Below, piece after piece: positions 17,034 to 25,782 of a stretch of DNA of 43,087 nt. Source of the DNA: Flavobacteria bacterium RIFCSPLOWO2_12_FULL_35_11. Its GTDB lineage: Bacteria > Bacteroidota > Bacteroidia > Flavobacteriales > Flavobacteriaceae. Below the pieces are notes generated by a model. That model did no database searches, was not told the origin of the DNA, and worked only from the letters and a program-made list of their open reading frames with translations. The stretch is from NCBI GenBank assembly GCA_001800975.1, contig MGWK01000094.1, forward strand, positions 12,431 through 55,517, written 5' to 3'. Both the position numbers and the translations under genes were made by a program. Position 1 is the first letter of the stretch, and each line of letters begins with the position of its first letter.

Positions 17034-17768
17034 ATGGAAAAACATGAAAGTTTTATTGATGCACTAAACTATCGTCGATCGGTTAGGGTTTATGATGAAT
17101 CAAGGGAAATTGAGGATGACATCGTAAAAAAATGCATTCAGCAAGCCACTTTGGCGCCCAACAGCAGCAATATGCAGTTGTGGGAATTTCATCATGTGAC
17201 TTCAGAAGATTTGGTAAAAAAATTAGCAGTTGCCTGTTTGGGACAGCCTGCCGCAACCACTGCAAAGCAACTATTGGTAGTGGTGGTTCGAAAGGATTTG
17301 TGGAAACTCCGCGCCAAAAGCAACCTCCATCATATTCAGCAACTATTTACAAACAACCCAAAGGAAAAACAAAGTTCCCGAGAAAAATTTGCCCTCAACT
17401 ATTACGGAAAATTGATGCCTTTTGTGTATGGAGAATTTTTGGGATTGTTTGGCTACCTGAAATTTCTCATTTCTTGGGTAACAGGAATTTTCAGGCCAAC
17501 CTATCGCCAGCTTCGCAAATCCGATTTGCGCATCGTGGCCCATAAAAGTGCGGCGTTGGCGGCCCAAACCTTTATGTTGGGTATGGCTGCTGAGGGTTAC
17601 GACACCTGTCCGATGGAAGGAACAGACACCCTTCGGATTAAAAAAATATTGAAATTGCCTTTGAGCAGCGAGATTAATATGGTGATCTCCTGTGGAATCA
17701 GAAAACCTGAAGGCGTTTACGGAGTACGTTTCCGGATTCCTTTTGAAGAAGTTTACAAGCATTGGTAA
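17034..17768 (+). CDS. Nitroreductase-family FMN protein
   Basis: A 244-residue protein of the nitroreductase superfamily. The N-terminus has the FMN-binding YRRSVRVYDESREI segment and CIQQATLAPNSSNMQLWEFHHVT, followed by a helical insertion (about 95-160) with aromatic-rich LGLFGYLKFLISWVTGIFRP. The second flavin-contact region is AAQTFMLGMAAEGYDTCPMEGTD. Such enzymes reduce nitro groups or other electrophiles with NAD(P)H. The physiological substrate is unknown. It lies 31 nt upstream of cysE and appears to head a three-gene operon; a link to sulfur metabolism is possible only by context. Confidence 0.9.
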   Translation: MEKHESFIDALNYRRSVRVYDESREIEDDIVKKCIQQATLAPNSSNMQLWEFHHVTSEDLVKKLAVACLGQPAATTAKQLLVVVVRKDLWKLRAKSNLHHIQQLFTNNPKEKQSSREKFALNYYGKLMPFVYGEFLGLFGYLKFLISWVTGIFRPTYRQLRKSDLRIVAHKSAALAAQTFMLGMAAEGYDTCPMEGTDTLRIKKILKLPLSSEINMVISCGIRKPEGVYGVRFRIPFEEVYKHW

Positions 17769-17799
17769 GTATGTTTAAAATTAACCGTCAAACGATGAT

Positions 17800-18588
17800 A
17801 TGACAACAGAAGAAATTATTCAGCAAATTATCTCGAACAAAAACAGGCCCCATTTAGATTTCAGTCTGAAACACAAGACCGAAAAATTTACGGACAACTT
17901 GTTTTATACGTTGTTTGATGCGAAAGCCTGCGTTTCAAAAAATATTGAAAAACTGGAAATTGATTTCAAAGAAGTCTACAAGTTGGCTTGTTTGGTCCAG
18001 GATGGTTCATGCAATGAAATTTGGAGCAGTTTCTTGGCCAAATTGCCGGTTATATTGGAAAATTTAAATCTAGACGCCCAAGAACTTTTTGAAAATGATC
18101 CCGCTTCCAACAGCATAGAAGAAGTTTTCTTGGCCTATCCCGGCTTTTACGCCATTGCGATTTATCGGTTCAGCCATGAACTTTTCTTGTTGAAAACGCC
18201 TTTAATCCCAAGACTGATGAGCGAATATGCCCACAGCAAAACGGGAACCGACATTCATCCCGGCGCTATTATTGGCAAAAGCTTTTTTATAGACCACGCC
18301 ACGGGAACCGTTATTGGCGAAACTTGCGTGATTAAAGACCATGTGAAAATATATCAGGGCGTTACCTTGGGTGCTTTACAGGTTGATAAAAATTTGAAAG
18401 ACACAAAACGCCATCCAACCGTTGAAGACCATGTCACCATTTACGCCAATGCCACAATTTTGGGTGGCAATACGGTGATAGGCGAAAACAGCACCATTGG
18501 AGGAAACGTATGGATTACAGCGTCGGTGCCAAAAAATTCCATTGTTTACCACACCCACGAAACGAAACTAAAACCAAAAAGAAGATGA
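17800..18588 (+). CDS. cysE: Serine O-acetyltransferase
   Basis: A 262-residue enzyme that acetylates serine with acetyl-CoA, the first step of cysteine synthesis. The N-terminal helical domain is followed by a left-handed beta-helix built from hexapeptide repeats (about 145-250): GTDIHPGAIIGKSFFIDHATGTVIGETCVI, then VTIYANATILGGNTVIG. Catalytic His/Asp residues lie in FIDHATG, and the CoA-binding GGNTVIGENS stretch follows. Its TGA stop overlaps the start of cysM (ATGA), so acetylserine production and use are coupled. Bacteroidota versions are sometimes named EpsC. Confidence 0.95.
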   Translation: MTTEEIIQQIISNKNRPHLDFSLKHKTEKFTDNLFYTLFDAKACVSKNIEKLEIDFKEVYKLACLVQDGSCNEIWSSFLAKLPVILENLNLDAQELFENDPASNSIEEVFLAYPGFYAIAIYRFSHELFLLKTPLIPRLMSEYAHSKTGTDIHPGAIIGKSFFIDHATGTVIGETCVIKDHVKIYQGVTLGALQVDKNLKDTKRHPTVEDHVTIYANATILGGNTVIGENSTIGGNVWITASVPKNSIVYHTHETKLKPKRR

Positions 18589-19475
18589 TGAAAGATCGAA
18601 GTCTGTTAGATTTTATAGGAAATACGCCACTCATTAAAGCGAATAAGATTCTGGTTAAAGAAGGGGTTTCTTTGTACCTCAAACTGGAGGGAAACAATCC
18701 GGGAGGAAGCGTAAAAGACCGTCCGGCCTTTAATATGATTCGTGCTGCTTTTGAAAGAAACGACCTGAAAAAAGGGGATTATTTAATTGAAGCCACCAGC
18801 GGAAACACCGGAATTGCCCTGGCGATGATTGCACAGCAATTTGAACTCCAAATAGAGTTGGTGATGCCCGAAAACTCCACCAAAGAACGTGTGCAAACCA
18901 TGGAAGCCTTCGGTGCAAAAGTCACCTTGACGCCTGCCGAAGACGGTATTGAAGGATCGAGAATCTATGCCGAAAAACAGGTTGTCGAAAAAGATTATTA
19001 TATGCTGGACCAGTTTGCGAATACCGACAATTGGAAAGCGCATTATAAAACCACCGGTCCGGAAATTTGGCGCGACACCCAAGGAGAAATCACCCATTTT
19101 GTTTCGGCCATGGGAACAACCGGCACCATTATGGGCACATCCACTTTCTTAAAAGAAAAAAATGCAACCATCCAAATTGTGGGCGCACAACCCGATGACA
19201 ATTCGAAAATACCGGGCATCAGAAAATGGTCTCCGGCATTTCTTCCAAAAATATTTGATGCCAAGAAAGTGGATCAGGTGATTGAAGTAAGTGAGTCAGA
19301 AGCCCGACTGATGACCAAAAGACTGGCAAAAGAAGAAGGCGTGTTTGCGGGAATGAGCAGCGGTGGCTCGGTAACCGCAGCGCTAAAATTGGCAGAAACC
19401 CTTGAAACCGGAGTTATTGTGGCCATTATTTGCGACCGCGGCGATCGCTATTTGTCATCAGATTTATTTGAATAA
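18585..19475 (+). CDS. cysM: Cysteine synthase B (O-acetylserine sulfhydrylase)
   Basis: From the ATG overlapping the cysE stop the protein has 296 residues (MMKDRSLLDFIGNTPLIK). The longer open frame from 18510 would add 25 codons read out of frame inside cysE and is rejected. The PLP lysine is in NNPGGSVKDRPAFNM, the phosphate loop is EATSGNTGIAL, and the C-terminal DRGDRYLSSDLF is the CysM-type ending. It forms cysteine from O-acetylserine and sulfide (CysM enzymes can also use thiosulfate). With cysE it gives a two-step cysteine module. Confidence 0.95.
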   Translation: MMKDRSLLDFIGNTPLIKANKILVKEGVSLYLKLEGNNPGGSVKDRPAFNMIRAAFERNDLKKGDYLIEATSGNTGIALAMIAQQFELQIELVMPENSTKERVQTMEAFGAKVTLTPAEDGIEGSRIYAEKQVVEKDYYMLDQFANTDNWKAHYKTTGPEIWRDTQGEITHFVSAMGTTGTIMGTSTFLKEKNATIQIVGAQPDDNSKIPGIRKWSPAFLPKIFDAKKVDQVIEVSESEARLMTKRLAKEEGVFAGMSSGGSVTAALKLAETLETGVIVAIICDRGDRYLSSDLFE

Positions 19476-19501
19476 CTGCCTTAAGTTATTCCTTTTTATG
19501 A

Positions 19502-19532
19502 TTGTTTGTAAGTGCCTTTTATTGTATTTTTG
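19502..19532 (+). promoter_or_regulatory. Promoter with -33 TTG and -7 TATTTTTG for the nucleotide-sugar operon
   Basis: TTG at 19502-19504, a 20-nt spacer and TATTTTTG at 19525-19532. This is the best full match to the Bacteroidota consensus in the window. The first gene starts at 19560. Confidence 0.75.
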
Positions 19533-19559
19533 CACCTCAGAAAACTATAATTTCTACGC

Positions 19560-20693
19560 ATGAAAAAAATTCAAATGGTTGACTTACAAAGTCAATACGC
19601 AAATATTCAAGATCAAATAGATTCAAAAATAGCGGAAGTTTTAAAATCCGCAGCTTATATCAACGGACCGGAAGTGCATTCCTTTCAAAAAGAACTGGAA
19701 AATTACTTGGGCGTAAAAAATGTGATTCCTTGTGCCAACGGCACCGACGCGCTTCAAATCGCGATGATGGGATTGGGATTGAAACCTGGCGATGAGGTCA
19801 TTACCGCCGATTTTACCTTTGCCGCCACTGTGGAAGTGATTGCATTGTTGCAATTAACGCCGGTTTTGGTTGATGTGGATGTGGTGGATTTCAACATTTC
19901 CATAGAAGCCATCAAAAAAGCGATTACGCCAAAAACAAAAGCCATCGTGCCAGTCCATTTGTTTGGAAAAGTGGCCGATATGGAAGCCATTATGGAAATT
20001 GCCAAGGAACACAATTTGTTTGTGATTGAAGACAATGCCCAGGCAATTGGCGCCACCTATACCTTTAAAGACGGCAGCAAAAAGAAAGCGGGAACCATAG
20101 GCCATGTGGCTTCAACCTCGTTTTTCCCTTCAAAAAATTTAGGCTGTTATGGAGACGGCGGGGCAATTTTCACCAATGACGATGAATTGGCCCATAAAAT
20201 TAGGGGCATCGTAAATCACGGAATGTATGTGCGTTACCATCACGATGTTGTTGGCGTAAATTCTCGTTTAGACAGTCTGCAAGCCGCAATTTTAAATGTA
20301 AAACTTCCTCATTTGGATGCTTACAACAAAGCGCGTCAAGCAGCCGCCCGAAAATACAATCTGGCTTTCGCCAATGAAAAAAATATCATCACGCCAGTAA
20401 TTTGCGAAAATTGTGATGACCATGTTTTCCATCAATATACCTTAAGGGTTTTGAATACAGACAGAGACGCTTTGGTGAATCATTTAAATGAAAATGGCAT
20501 TCCTTGCGGCGTTTATTACCCAATTCCGCTTCACTCACAAAAAGCCTATGCCGATAAAAGATATGATGAAGCCGATTTTCCTATCACCAATCGATTGGTG
20601 AAAGAAGTGATTTCATTGCCAATGCATACCGAATTAGATGATGACCAAATTGATTTCATCACCGCCACGATTATAAAATTCATCAACAAATAA
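19560..20693 (+). CDS. DegT/DnrJ/EryC1/StrS sugar aminotransferase (WbpE/WlbC-like)
   Basis: A 377-residue PLP aminotransferase acting on a keto nucleotide-sugar. The PLP lysine is K192 in STSFFPSKNLGCYGDGGA, and IEDNAQAIGA holds the PLP-ring aspartate. The opening MVDLQSQYANIQDQID and the PCANGTDALQIAM phosphate-binding stretch resemble WbpE/WlbC, which aminate UDP-2-acetamido-3-keto-glucuronate, but the substrate cannot be fixed from motifs alone. The partner dehydrogenase and acetyltransferase for that pathway are not adjacent. Its stop directly abuts the ATG of the UDP-glucose dehydrogenase gene, so the two are one operon. Confidence 0.92.
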   Translation: MKKIQMVDLQSQYANIQDQIDSKIAEVLKSAAYINGPEVHSFQKELENYLGVKNVIPCANGTDALQIAMMGLGLKPGDEVITADFTFAATVEVIALLQLTPVLVDVDVVDFNISIEAIKKAITPKTKAIVPVHLFGKVADMEAIMEIAKEHNLFVIEDNAQAIGATYTFKDGSKKKAGTIGHVASTSFFPSKNLGCYGDGGAIFTNDDELAHKIRGIVNHGMYVRYHHDVVGVNSRLDSLQAAILNVKLPHLDAYNKARQAAARKYNLAFANEKNIITPVICENCDDHVFHQYTLRVLNTDRDALVNHLNENGIPCGVYYPIPLHSQKAYADKRYDEADFPITNRLVKEVISLPMHTELDDDQIDFITATIIKFINK

Positions 20694-22007
20694 ATGAATA
20701 TCGCAGTCATTGGCACCGGTTATGTGGGTCTTGTTTCAGGAACCTGTCTGGCGGAAGTCGGTAATCAGGTAATTTGCGTTGACATAGATAAAGAGAAAGT
20801 CGCCCAGCTTAAAAAAGGGATTGTGCCCATTTATGAGCCAAACCTGGAAGAACTTTTTCTTAAAAACATCAATGCAGACCGCTTGCATTTCACCACCGAT
20901 TTAAAAAGTGCGCTAGATATTTCTCAAATTGTGTTTTTGGCTTTGCCGACGCCACAGGATGAGGACGGATCGGCCGATTTAAAATATGTTGAATCGGTGG
21001 CACATCAATTGGGCGAACTGATCACCGATTATAAAATTATCATCAATAAAAGCACGGTTCCTGTGGGCACTTCAAAAATTGTGAAGGACATTATTTCCCA
21101 GCACACCAAAGTTCCTTTTGATGTTGTTTCGAATCCCGAATTTTTGCGTGAAGGATTTGCCGTGCAGGATTTTATGAATCCGGAGCGCATTGTTATCGGG
21201 TCGAAAAGCAAAAAAGCCATCGACATTTTAACCAAATTATACAGTCCGTTTACCGCCATCAACCGTCCGGTCATTCTTATGGACGAAAAATCGGCCGAGC
21301 TGACCAAATATGCCGCAAACACCTTTTTGGCCACCAAAATCACTTTTATGAATGAGGTTGCCAATTTGTGCGAAATTATTGGCGCGAACGTGGATGATGT
21401 GCGAAAAGGCATCGGTTCAGATTCGCGGATAGGCAATAAATTTTTATTTCCCGGAATAGGTTTTGGCGGGTCTTGTTTTCCAAAAGACGTGAATGCCCTT
21501 GTGCATTCGAGCGACGCGGCCGGTTACGATTTTCAAATCTTGAAATCCGTTTTGGCCGTCAACAAAGTCCAGAAAAAATCGCTGATTCCAAAAGTCAGAC
21601 GCTATTTCAACAATCAGATCGAAGGCAAAAAAATTGGCTTATGGGGATTGGCTTTTAAACCGAATACCGACGACGTGCGGGAAGCGCCGGCATTGGACAT
21701 CATCAACGAATTGTTGCTTGCAGGCGTAAAAATTACCGCCTATGATGCAGAAGCCATGCCCAATATGAAAAAGATTTACGGCAATCAAATTACCTTTTGC
21801 AAAAATGCCTATGAGGTGTTGGAAAATGTGGATTGTCTTTTAATCAATACCGAATGGCGGGAATTTTATTCGCCCGATTTCGCCAAAATGAAAAGCCTGA
21901 TGAAAAATCCGGTCATTTTTGACGGAAGAAATATTTTTGATCTGGACTTGATGAAAACCAATGGTTTTCATTACGAATCGGTCGGAAGAGAAATCGTAGC
22001 CTTATGA
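20694..22007 (+). CDS. ugd: UDP-glucose 6-dehydrogenase
   Basis: A 437-residue NAD-dependent enzyme that oxidises UDP-glucose twice to UDP-glucuronate. The N-terminal Rossmann motif is GTGYVGLVSG and the catalytic cysteine is C261 in GFGGSCFPKD. KSTVPVGTSK and a C-terminal UDP-binding domain with GLAFKPNTDDVREAP complete the family. It is read without a gap after the aminotransferase gene and overlaps galE by 4 nt (ATGA). Relatives acting on UDP-N-acetyl sugars share these motifs, so UDP-glucose is likely but not certain. Confidence 0.93.
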   Translation: MNIAVIGTGYVGLVSGTCLAEVGNQVICVDIDKEKVAQLKKGIVPIYEPNLEELFLKNINADRLHFTTDLKSALDISQIVFLALPTPQDEDGSADLKYVESVAHQLGELITDYKIIINKSTVPVGTSKIVKDIISQHTKVPFDVVSNPEFLREGFAVQDFMNPERIVIGSKSKKAIDILTKLYSPFTAINRPVILMDEKSAELTKYAANTFLATKITFMNEVANLCEIIGANVDDVRKGIGSDSRIGNKFLFPGIGFGGSCFPKDVNALVHSSDAAGYDFQILKSVLAVNKVQKKSLIPKVRRYFNNQIEGKKIGLWGLAFKPNTDDVREAPALDIINELLLAGVKITAYDAEAMPNMKKIYGNQITFCKNAYEVLENVDCLLINTEWREFYSPDFAKMKSLMKNPVIFDGRNIFDLDLMKTNGFHYESVGREIVAL

Positions 22008-23017
22008 AAAAAATACTAGTTACAGGCGGATTGGGTTTTATAGGATCCCATACCGTTGTTGCATTGCAGCAGGAAGGATTTGAAGTGGTCATTATCGATA
22101 ACTTGTCAAATTCCACCATTGAGGTGTTGGATAAAATAACGTCGATCACCAACCTGAAACCGGAATATCACAACCTCGATTTGCGGGATAAAACTGCGGT
22201 CAAAACCTTTTTTGCCAACAATGCCATTGACGGTGTCATTCATTTTGCAGCTTCAAAAGCGGTGGGCGAAAGCGTGCAAATGCCTTTGGAATATTATGAA
22301 AATAATATCAGTTCCCTAGTGTATGTGCTGCAGGAAATGACGGCCAACAAGATCAATAATTTTATTTTCAGCTCTTCATGCACTGTTTACGGACAGGCAG
22401 ATGAACTTCCAATAACCGAAAATGCGCCCATAAAACCGGCGGAATCTCCTTATGGAAACACAAAACAAATTGGTGAAGAGATCATAAAAGACACTACGAA
22501 AGTTTCCGATTTAAAAGCCATTGCCCTGCGTTATTTCAACCCGATTGGCGCCCATGAATCGGCAAAAATTGGAGAATTGCCTATTGGCGTTCCCCAAAAT
22601 TTAATACCTTTTGTTACCCAAACCGCTGCAGGAATTCGAGAAGAATTGTCCATTTACGGCAATGACTATCCGACTCCCGACGGCACCGCCGTGAGAGATT
22701 ATATTCATGTGGTGGATTTGGCGAAAGCGCATATCATTGCCTTGAAAAGGCTCTTGGACAATAAAAATAAAGCGGCGTTTGAGGTATTTAATTTGGGTAC
22801 AGGAAAAGGAAATTCTGTTTTGGAAGTGATCCAAACTTTTGAAAAAGTAACCGGAAAAAAACTGAACTACAAATTTGTGGAAAGACGGGAAGGCGACATC
22901 ACAGCCGCTTACGCAGACACCACCATCGCCAACAAAGAACTGGGCTGGAAAGCCGAACTTACGTTAGATGAGGCCTTGCTTTCCGCTTGGAAATGGCAAC
23001 TTACACTTAAAGGTTAA
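22004..23017 (+). CDS. galE: UDP-glucose 4-epimerase
   Basis: A 337-residue short-chain dehydrogenase family epimerase that interconverts UDP-glucose and UDP-galactose. NAD motif GGLGFIGSHT, catalytic SSSCTVYG with the Y150-x3-K154 pair in SPYGNTK, and ALRYFNPIGAHESAKIGE typical of GalE. The full length and motif order agree with GalE. It closes the nucleotide-sugar operon and is followed by a strong terminator. Confidence 0.95.
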   Translation: MKKILVTGGLGFIGSHTVVALQQEGFEVVIIDNLSNSTIEVLDKITSITNLKPEYHNLDLRDKTAVKTFFANNAIDGVIHFAASKAVGESVQMPLEYYENNISSLVYVLQEMTANKINNFIFSSSCTVYGQADELPITENAPIKPAESPYGNTKQIGEEIIKDTTKVSDLKAIALRYFNPIGAHESAKIGELPIGVPQNLIPFVTQTAAGIREELSIYGNDYPTPDGTAVRDYIHVVDLAKAHIIALKRLLDNKNKAAFEVFNLGTGKGNSVLEVIQTFEKVTGKKLNYKFVERREGDITAAYADTTIANKELGWKAELTLDEALLSAWKWQLTLKG

Positions 23018-23032
23018 AGGTTTTGACCATAT

Positions 23033-23078
23033 AATAAATCTCATTTTGAACTCCTTCAAAATGAGATTTATTTTTTTT
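23033..23078. terminator. Strong intrinsic terminator between galE and fabD
   Basis: An 18-bp perfect stem (AATAAATCTCATTTTGAA and its complement, CTCC loop) followed on the plus strand by eight T. It probably also stops minus-strand transcription from fabD. Confidence 0.93.
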
Positions 23079-23095
23079 AATACTGAAAACTAAAT

Positions 23096-23974
23096 TTATT
23101 CAGCGCTACCGGCAGTAACGGTTCTGTCTATTTTACGAACCAAGCCCTGCAACACTTTTCCCGGACCCACTTCAATAAATTCTGTGGCCCCATCGGCAAT
23201 CATTTGCTGTATGGTTTGTGTCCAGCGCACAGGTGCCGTTAACTGAAGGATTAAATTTTCTTTAATTTCTACGGAATCTTTAACTGCTTTTGCAACCACA
23301 TTCTGATAAACCGGACAAATAGGTTTATGAAATATGGTGTTATTGATGGCTTCGGCCAATTCTTCCCTTGCAGGCTCCATTATTGGAGAGTGAAAAGCAC
23401 CGCCAACAGGTAATTTTATGGCGCGCTTTGCCCCTTTTTCAATCAGCAATTCACAGGCTGTATTTATTGCAGAAACCGCTCCTGAAATAACCAGTTGTCC
23501 CGGACAATTGTAGTTTGCGGCAACTACGATACCATCTATGCTCGCACAAACTTCTTCAACAACGGCATCTTCCAATCCCAAAACTGCTGCCATGGTAGAT
23601 TCTTGCATTTCACAAGCTTTTTGCATCGCCAAAGCTCTTTTTGAAACCAATTTAAGTCCATCTTCAAAAGACAAAACCCTATTGGCCACCAAAGCCGAAA
23701 ATTCGCCTAAAGAATGTCCGGCCACCATTTCAGGCTTGAAGTCGTTTCCTAAAATTTTGGCCAATATTACCGAATGCAGAAATATGGCGGGTTGCGTCAC
23801 TTTTGTTTGCTGCAATTCTTCGGCGGTTCCTTCAAACATAATGTCGGTGATGCGAAACCCCAAAATTTCATTGGCCTGTTCAAACAGCTCTTTTGCCAAC
23901 GGAGAGGTGTTGTATAAGTCCAATCCCATTCCTGTATATTGGGCACCCTGACCCGGAAAAATATATGCCTTCAT
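23096..23974 (-). CDS. fabD: Malonyl-CoA:ACP transacylase
   Basis: A 292-residue enzyme that moves malonyl groups from CoA to acyl carrier protein for fatty acid synthesis. The nucleophile is S88 in GHSLGE, and the catalytic histidine lies in VGGAFHSPIM. The start MKAYIFPGQGAQYTGMG is the conserved family opening, and GPGKVLQGLVRKI the usual end. No other fatty acid genes are adjacent. A 115-nt leader contains a 22-codon open frame. Confidence 0.96.
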   Translation of the reverse strand: MKAYIFPGQGAQYTGMGLDLYNTSPLAKELFEQANEILGFRITDIMFEGTAEELQQTKVTQPAIFLHSVILAKILGNDFKPEMVAGHSLGEFSALVANRVLSFEDGLKLVSKRALAMQKACEMQESTMAAVLGLEDAVVEEVCASIDGIVVAANYNCPGQLVISGAVSAINTACELLIEKGAKRAIKLPVGGAFHSPIMEPAREELAEAINNTIFHKPICPVYQNVVAKAVKDSVEIKENLILQLTAPVRWTQTIQQMIADGATEFIEVGPGKVLQGLVRKIDRTVTAGSAE

Positions 23975-23994
23975 CTGTAGTATTTTATTGTTTT

Positions 23995-24063
23995 TTATTT
24001 GTCAAATGGAACGCTTAGCATCTTTCTTTTACCTGTCAGATTATTATGTTGCAGGCGTTTCAT
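23995..24063 (-). CDS. Possible 22-codon upstream ORF in the fabD leader
   Basis: Between the -7 box at 24089-24096 and the fabD ATG lies an ATG-to-TAA frame of 22 codons (MKRLQHNNLTGKRKMLSVPF then DK). It is basic and shows no membrane helix or amino acid run that would suggest simple attenuation. It could be a translated leader or a small protein; the evidence is only position and codon-like content. Confidence 0.3.
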   Translation of the reverse strand: MKRLQHNNLTGKRKMLSVPFDK

Positions 24064-24088
24064 TTTTCGTGTGTTATCTATTAATAAG

Positions 24089-24096
24089 CAAAAATA
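24089..24096 (-). promoter_or_regulatory. -7 box (TATTTTTG) for fabD
   Basis: Minus-strand TATTTTTG, 114 nt before the fabD ATG. No -33 TTG at the right distance. Confidence 0.45.
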
Positions 24097-24266
24097 AACA
24101 TAATTTGCTATTTTCTTATTTGTATTTTGATGAGTTATGATTAAACTTTCAAATTTTAACTTTCTAGAATAACCTTTAAGTCATAAGAACATATTTTTCT
24201 GTAAAATGAATCGAATTTAATTGTTCTATCATATTAAAGTAATAACAGTATTCTAAACTTTATTCA

Positions 24267-24500
24267 TGTTTCTGTTCATTTTCTTTACTCACCATTTTTA
24301 TTGTTTTTTATAGGTATTCGTGAATCTCCTTCGTCGATTTGTCTTGCCCAAAGAAAACGAACCAAAAGAAAAGGCACTTTCTCGTCAGGTATTTTTTAAA
24401 GATCGATTGAAAAAATCACTCTTTAAAAACCATATTTTAAAAGCTAAATTTTCTCCAAGGCTTCAAAAATTTTTAACGCTTTTAAAATATTATACTTACT
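24267..24500 (+). repeat. Long dispersed intergenic repeat, copy 1 (shared with 42906-43087)
   Basis: A stretch starting CATGTTTCTGTTCATTTTC and ending near TTATACT is repeated at the right end of the window with high identity. This copy carries about 55 extra bases near its left end. It contains an open frame of 68 codons (24320-24526) that is repeat-derived and not counted as a gene. Confidence 0.85.
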
Positions 24501-24588
24501 ATAAAGGATTTTATGATGCTATGTAAATTCATATTTTAACTTTTCAAGTGTAAAATTTTTTATTATTAATTGTTAATTACTCCGTCAG

Positions 24589-24697
24589 CCAGTATGATTG
24601 AAACTTCATTTCATGAGATCCTGAAACAAGTTCAGGATGACACTTTCAATATTTTACAACGAAACCTGCCTGCGGCTGGCAGGAAAATCATAGGCCG
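24589..24697 (+). repeat. Dispersed palindromic repeat with GATCCTGAA...TTCAGGAT hairpin, copy 1
   Basis: Contains the hairpin ATCCTGAA-ACAAG-TTCAGGAT (24618-24638), flanked by TCCGTCAGCC on the left and AAATCATAGG on the right. The same layout recurs at 28627-28723. The stretch 24700-24830 after it is AT-rich without recognised features. Confidence 0.8.
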
Positions 24698-24831
24698 CTT
24701 CTTCTTTGATTTAGTATTAAAACAATAATTTTAACCTATAATTATTTAATCTATAATTTAAAATTCATCATTCAAAATTCACTGATTTATGTTGTCTGGT
24801 TTCTATTATTTTTTTATTTCTACTCATGTTT

Positions 24832-24870
24832 TTTACACACCCCTAACCCCTCTCGAGGGGGATATAATTG
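24832..24870 (+). repeat. Palindromic ACACCCCTAACCCCTCTC..GAGGGG repeat, copy 1
   Basis: TTTTACACACCCCTAACCCC followed by the palindromic core around CTCGAG. Related copies are at 28911, 39061, 39242 (inverted), 39712, 39898 and 39998. A shorter CCCCATTCGGGGG variant is at about 24899. Confidence 0.85.
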
Positions 24871-24939
24871 TAATGAAATGCAACTTTCAGCTTTTATTCC
24901 CCATTCGGGGGCATTTAATCAAAAATCGTACATCGTAAA

Positions 24940-25737
24940 TCATAAAATCGTCAATTTCACTTTATAGCCTTCGCTGTTTCTGATGTTGAAAACGGTGTTG
25001 TCTTCAAACAATAAATATTGGCCTTTGATACCCATCAGTTTTCCTAAAAAAACAGGGGTATTGTCCAGATTCAATGTTTTTATTTTGGTCGGATATTTGA
25101 TTACGGGATACTCGATGGTCGTTATTTTTCCGTTATTAGGCAAAAAGTAAGGCCAGGCTTCCTTGGGAATGTATTGTTTCAGCTTTTCCCGTTCTTCAAT
25201 TAAATCTATTTCGGCAATTTCATTTTTCAGCATTTTTTGCCAGCTGGTTTTATCGGAAACATGGTCTTTTAGGGCGACTTCTGTAATTCCTGCCAAATAT
25301 CGGTTGGGCACTTCCACAATTTCAATCGCTTTTGAGGCGCCTTGATCTATCCACCTTGTTGGCACCTGGGTTTTTCTGGTTACGCCCACTTTTATGTTGC
25401 TCGACAAGGCCAAATACACAATGTGCGGCTGCAATTGCACTTTTTCTTCATAGTCCAAATCACGATCGCTGATACCCAAATGTGCCGTACTCAATTCGGG
25501 TTTCATCACCCAGTCGCCCACCTGGGCACTTTCATAAAAACATTCATAACAAAACCCTTGTCTGAAAATTTTCTTTTCCTTTCCGCAATTCATACATTGA
25601 TAGCCCTCAAAACGGATTTCAATAGTCCGTCCCAATAGCTGATTCAGGTTCAGAAAATCATTTTCAACTTCCAAATAATAGTTCACGGCCTCATTTAATT
25701 CCGTCATCATCTTTTTTAAAACAGTATGGTATTGCAT
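24940..25737 (-). CDS. DUF2797 family protein
   Basis: A 265-residue cytosolic protein matching DUF2797. The N-terminal part has a zinc-type cluster of four cysteines (CMNCGKEKKIFRQGFCYEC, about 48-66). The central part, HIVYLALSSNIKVGVTRKTQVPTRWIDQGA, is reminiscent of the GIY-YIG fold (VYLA...KVGVT...R), though I cannot show nuclease activity. The C-terminal region is beta-rich. It is divergently transcribed from the GH3-like gene with 45 bp between starts. Function unknown. Confidence 0.88.
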   Translation of the reverse strand: MQYHTVLKKMMTELNEAVNYYLEVENDFLNLNQLLGRTIEIRFEGYQCMNCGKEKKIFRQGFCYECFYESAQVGDWVMKPELSTAHLGISDRDLDYEEKVQLQPHIVYLALSSNIKVGVTRKTQVPTRWIDQGASKAIEIVEVPNRYLAGITEVALKDHVSDKTSWQKMLKNEIAEIDLIEEREKLKQYIPKEAWPYFLPNNGKITTIEYPVIKYPTKIKTLNLDNTPVFLGKLMGIKGQYLLFEDNTVFNIRNSEGYKVKLTIL

Positions 25738-25782
25738 CGTAATTTTTTAGTAAATTTAAAGCCTAAAGATACTTAATAAAAA

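Noticed and set aside
18510-18584. Longer cysM start 25 codons upstream
   Set aside because: These codons overlap cysE in another frame and have no family similarity; the ATGA overlap at 18585 is the natural start.
24320-24526. 68-codon open frame on the plus strand
   Set aside because: It lies wholly within a dispersed repeat whose second copy (42906-43087) breaks the frame; lysine-rich composition follows from the AT-rich repeat.
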